64,000 nucleotides of DNA, taken from contig JBBQGV010000018.1 in assembly GCA_038323375.1 (NCBI GenBank), positions 7,627 through 71,626 on the forward strand, written 5' to 3'. Positions within the stretch are counted from its first letter, which is position 1, and each line of letters starts with the position of its first letter. Under the pieces are notes generated by a model that saw only the letters and a program-made list of their open reading frames with translations, was not told the origin of the DNA and ran no database searches. A program made the translations under genes and the position numbers. This document shows positions 62,802 through 64,000 of this stretch, one piece after another. The DNA is from JABWAJ01 sp038323375 (GTDB lineage Bacteria; Bacteroidota; Bacteroidia; Chitinophagales; Saprospiraceae).

Positions 62802-63380
62802 ATGCACAACCGCATCCGTCAAGCCATAGGAGAAAGCATACAGGCAAAAGAAAAGCTGCTGAACGACCCGCGTCTGCTCGAAACCGTGGAGCAGGTGATT
62901 GCTGTTTGCATCGAAGCGTACCGGCAGAGCAAAAAACTGCTGTTTTGCGGTAATGGCGGAAGCGCTGCCGACGCCCAGCACTTAGCGGCGGAGCTATCGG
63001 GCCGCTTTTATTTCGACCGTCCGCCGCTGTTTGCAGAAGCGCTGCACGTCAACACCTCTTTTATGACGGCAGTAGCCAATGATTATGGTTATGAGGAAGT
63101 ATACGCCCGCATGATCCGAGCCGCAGGCCAGCCCGGCGATGTGCTGTTTGCGATGTCCACCTCCGGCAATTCACCCAATATCCTCAAAGCCATCGAAGCG
63201 GCCAAAGCCTGCGGGATGATCGTGGTGGGCATGACGGGGGAAAGTGGCGGCAACATGCGCGACCGCTGCGATTATTTGCTCAATATGCCTTCTACAGATA
63301 CGCCCCGGATTCAGGAATGCCATGTGTTGGTGGGGCACACGATTTGTGAGTTGGTGGAGGCGGGGTTATTTAAAAAATAG
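62802..63380 (+). CDS. gmhA: D-sedoheptulose-7-phosphate isomerase
   Basis: 192 residues, SIS fold. Converts sedoheptulose-7-phosphate to glycero-manno-heptose-7-phosphate for LPS core or S-layer heptose. CGNGGSAADAQHLAAELSGRF is the signature; TSGNSPNILKAIEAA binds the phosphate and TDTPRIQECHVLVGHTICEL ends it. Fits the surrounding sugar genes, although other heptose genes are not in the window. Confidence 0.95.
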   Translation: MHNRIRQAIGESIQAKEKLLNDPRLLETVEQVIAVCIEAYRQSKKLLFCGNGGSAADAQHLAAELSGRFYFDRPPLFAEALHVNTSFMTAVANDYGYEEVYARMIRAAGQPGDVLFAMSTSGNSPNILKAIEAAKACGMIVVGMTGESGGNMRDRCDYLLNMPSTDTPRIQECHVLVGHTICELVEAGLFKK

Positions 63381-63466
63381 CGTATATTCACCTCTGACAA
63401 AGCTGTAATCCGGGAACACCCACCCCGATTTTGCACAAAAATCAATGACACCAACTTATCCTGACT

Positions 63467-64000
63467 ATGCCGAACGAAACCAACCTGCAAGGCAGCCACA
63501 ACATCGTCATTCAGGGCGTGAGCGACAGCACCATTACGCTGAACGTGAATGGCGAAGTGCGGGAAATCCACAACCAACTCGCCGACCTGAAAGCCTTGCT
63601 CCAAAACCTGAAGGCGCCAGCCGTGCAGTATGCCGAGAAAATCTACAACATCGAGCAGATCAACGAAGCGAATTTCGGCTTCGTTACGGGCAAAAAGTCG
63701 TTCAATGAAGCCTTGACCAAACAACTCATCGAAGCCATCAAACCTTACGCCGCGCCCGCCCGGATTTTTTTGGGAAAAGTCGCCAACATTCCCGACTGGG
63801 AAACCCAACTGCGCATCAGCGACAAAGCCAAAGAAATCATCGCGTACAGTTTTGTGGGGGTCATCGGCATTCAATTGAGCAAACTCATGGCAATTGGCAA
63901 GGAGGACTTTTCGGAGGCCAAGCAGCGCAAGTACATCGAAAAATGCGTCTATATTGCCCAAAAAAGCCTCGATTTGGTGTGTTTCGCCCTGATTTCCAAA
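63467..64000 (+). CDS. N-terminus of a putative conflict-system protein (effector-associated-type domain), cut by window edge
   Basis: An ATG at 63467 opens 178 codons to the right edge with no stop. It begins MPNETNLQGSHNIVIQGVSD then STITLNVNGEVREIHNQLAD and LKALLQNLK, a segment with an IQG..DS.ITLNVNGEV-type start, a helix, and KIYNIEQINEANFGFVTG. I recall this N-terminal arrangement in Saprospiraceae proteins with STAND-like or other ATPase domains further on, but the effector part is outside the window. After it, a helical domain (SFNEALTKQLIEAIKPYA on). Family naming is tentative. Confidence 0.6.
   Translation, partial: MPNETNLQGSHNIVIQGVSDSTITLNVNGEVREIHNQLADLKALLQNLKAPAVQYAEKIYNIEQINEANFGFVTGKKSFNEALTKQLIEAIKPYAAPARIFLGKVANIPDWETQLRISDKAKEIIAYSFVGVIGIQLSKLMAIGKEDFSEAKQRKYIEKCVYIAQKSLDLVCFALISK

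Overview
The window looks like chromosomal DNA of a Bacteroidota bacterium, most likely of the Saprospiraceae or a close relative (inference). The reasons are: a primary sigma factor of the short Bacteroidota type without region 1.1; promoters with the TAnnTTTG -7 element instead of TATAAT; very large secreted proteins built from PKD, FN3 and SprB-like repeats that end in type IX secretion sorting domains of both kinds (type A and type B); a fused LpxC/FabZ; Bacteroidota-typical DUF4199, DUF4956 and START-like families; and an effector-associated-type N-terminus at the right edge. Base composition is close to balanced except for one clearly AT-rich patch at about 18.0-19.5 kb. I saw no rRNA, tRNA, complete IS element, CRISPR array or prophage.

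Layout. 0-9 kb: the end-truncated UPF0173 hydrolase, fructose-1,6-bisphosphatase, an MscS channel, a DUF4956 + CotH-kinase/beta-helix pair, DUF1697, TerC and a palindromic repeat cluster. 9-17 kb: a GT39 glycosyltransferase and S41 protease pair, an Lrp regulator, a broken ParE-type toxin next to an intact antitoxin, the primary sigma factor with a long leader, a START-like protein and an MFS transporter. 17-20 kb: pyrF and the AT-rich island with an AAA ATPase and a split partner. 20-28 kb: NifU/Mrp iron-sulfur genes facing a RibF-glycosyltransferase fusion operon (with RluA and YigZ), then rfbD/pgi and a pseudogene. 28-34 kb: aldo-keto reductase, di-heme peroxidase, FabG, a lipoprotein and an SLC45-type transporter. 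34-42 kb: a universal stress protein against a seven-gene operon (lpxD, lpxC/fabZ, lpxA, ABC ATPase, DUF3298, META, GT39) for lipid A and envelope functions. 42-57 kb: DASS transporter, a small outer-membrane beta-barrel, a PKD metalloprotease and a 2614-residue adhesin-like protein. 57-64 kb: a dihydroorotase-like pseudoenzyme, two DUF4199 membrane proteins, GT2 and GT4 glycosyltransferases, GmhA, and the start of a putative conflict-system protein cut by the window edge.

How the genes fit together: most annotated genes are core metabolism and envelope building (lipid A, LPS/exopolysaccharide sugars, O-antigen-type glycosyltransferases, secreted T9SS cargo). The unusual content is: (i) a dispersed ~145-bp element with terminal and internal inverted repeats, present in three near-complete copies and one fragment; (ii) a RibF-GT2 fusion joined exactly through a run of ten A; (iii) an LpxA with an internal 48-residue tandem duplication; (iv) a dihydroorotase homologue without its metal ligands; (v) degraded toxin and defence-like genes; and (vi) many intergenic hairpins made of short repeated words. 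All start choices, family calls and promoters are from reading the sequence only; no database search was run.
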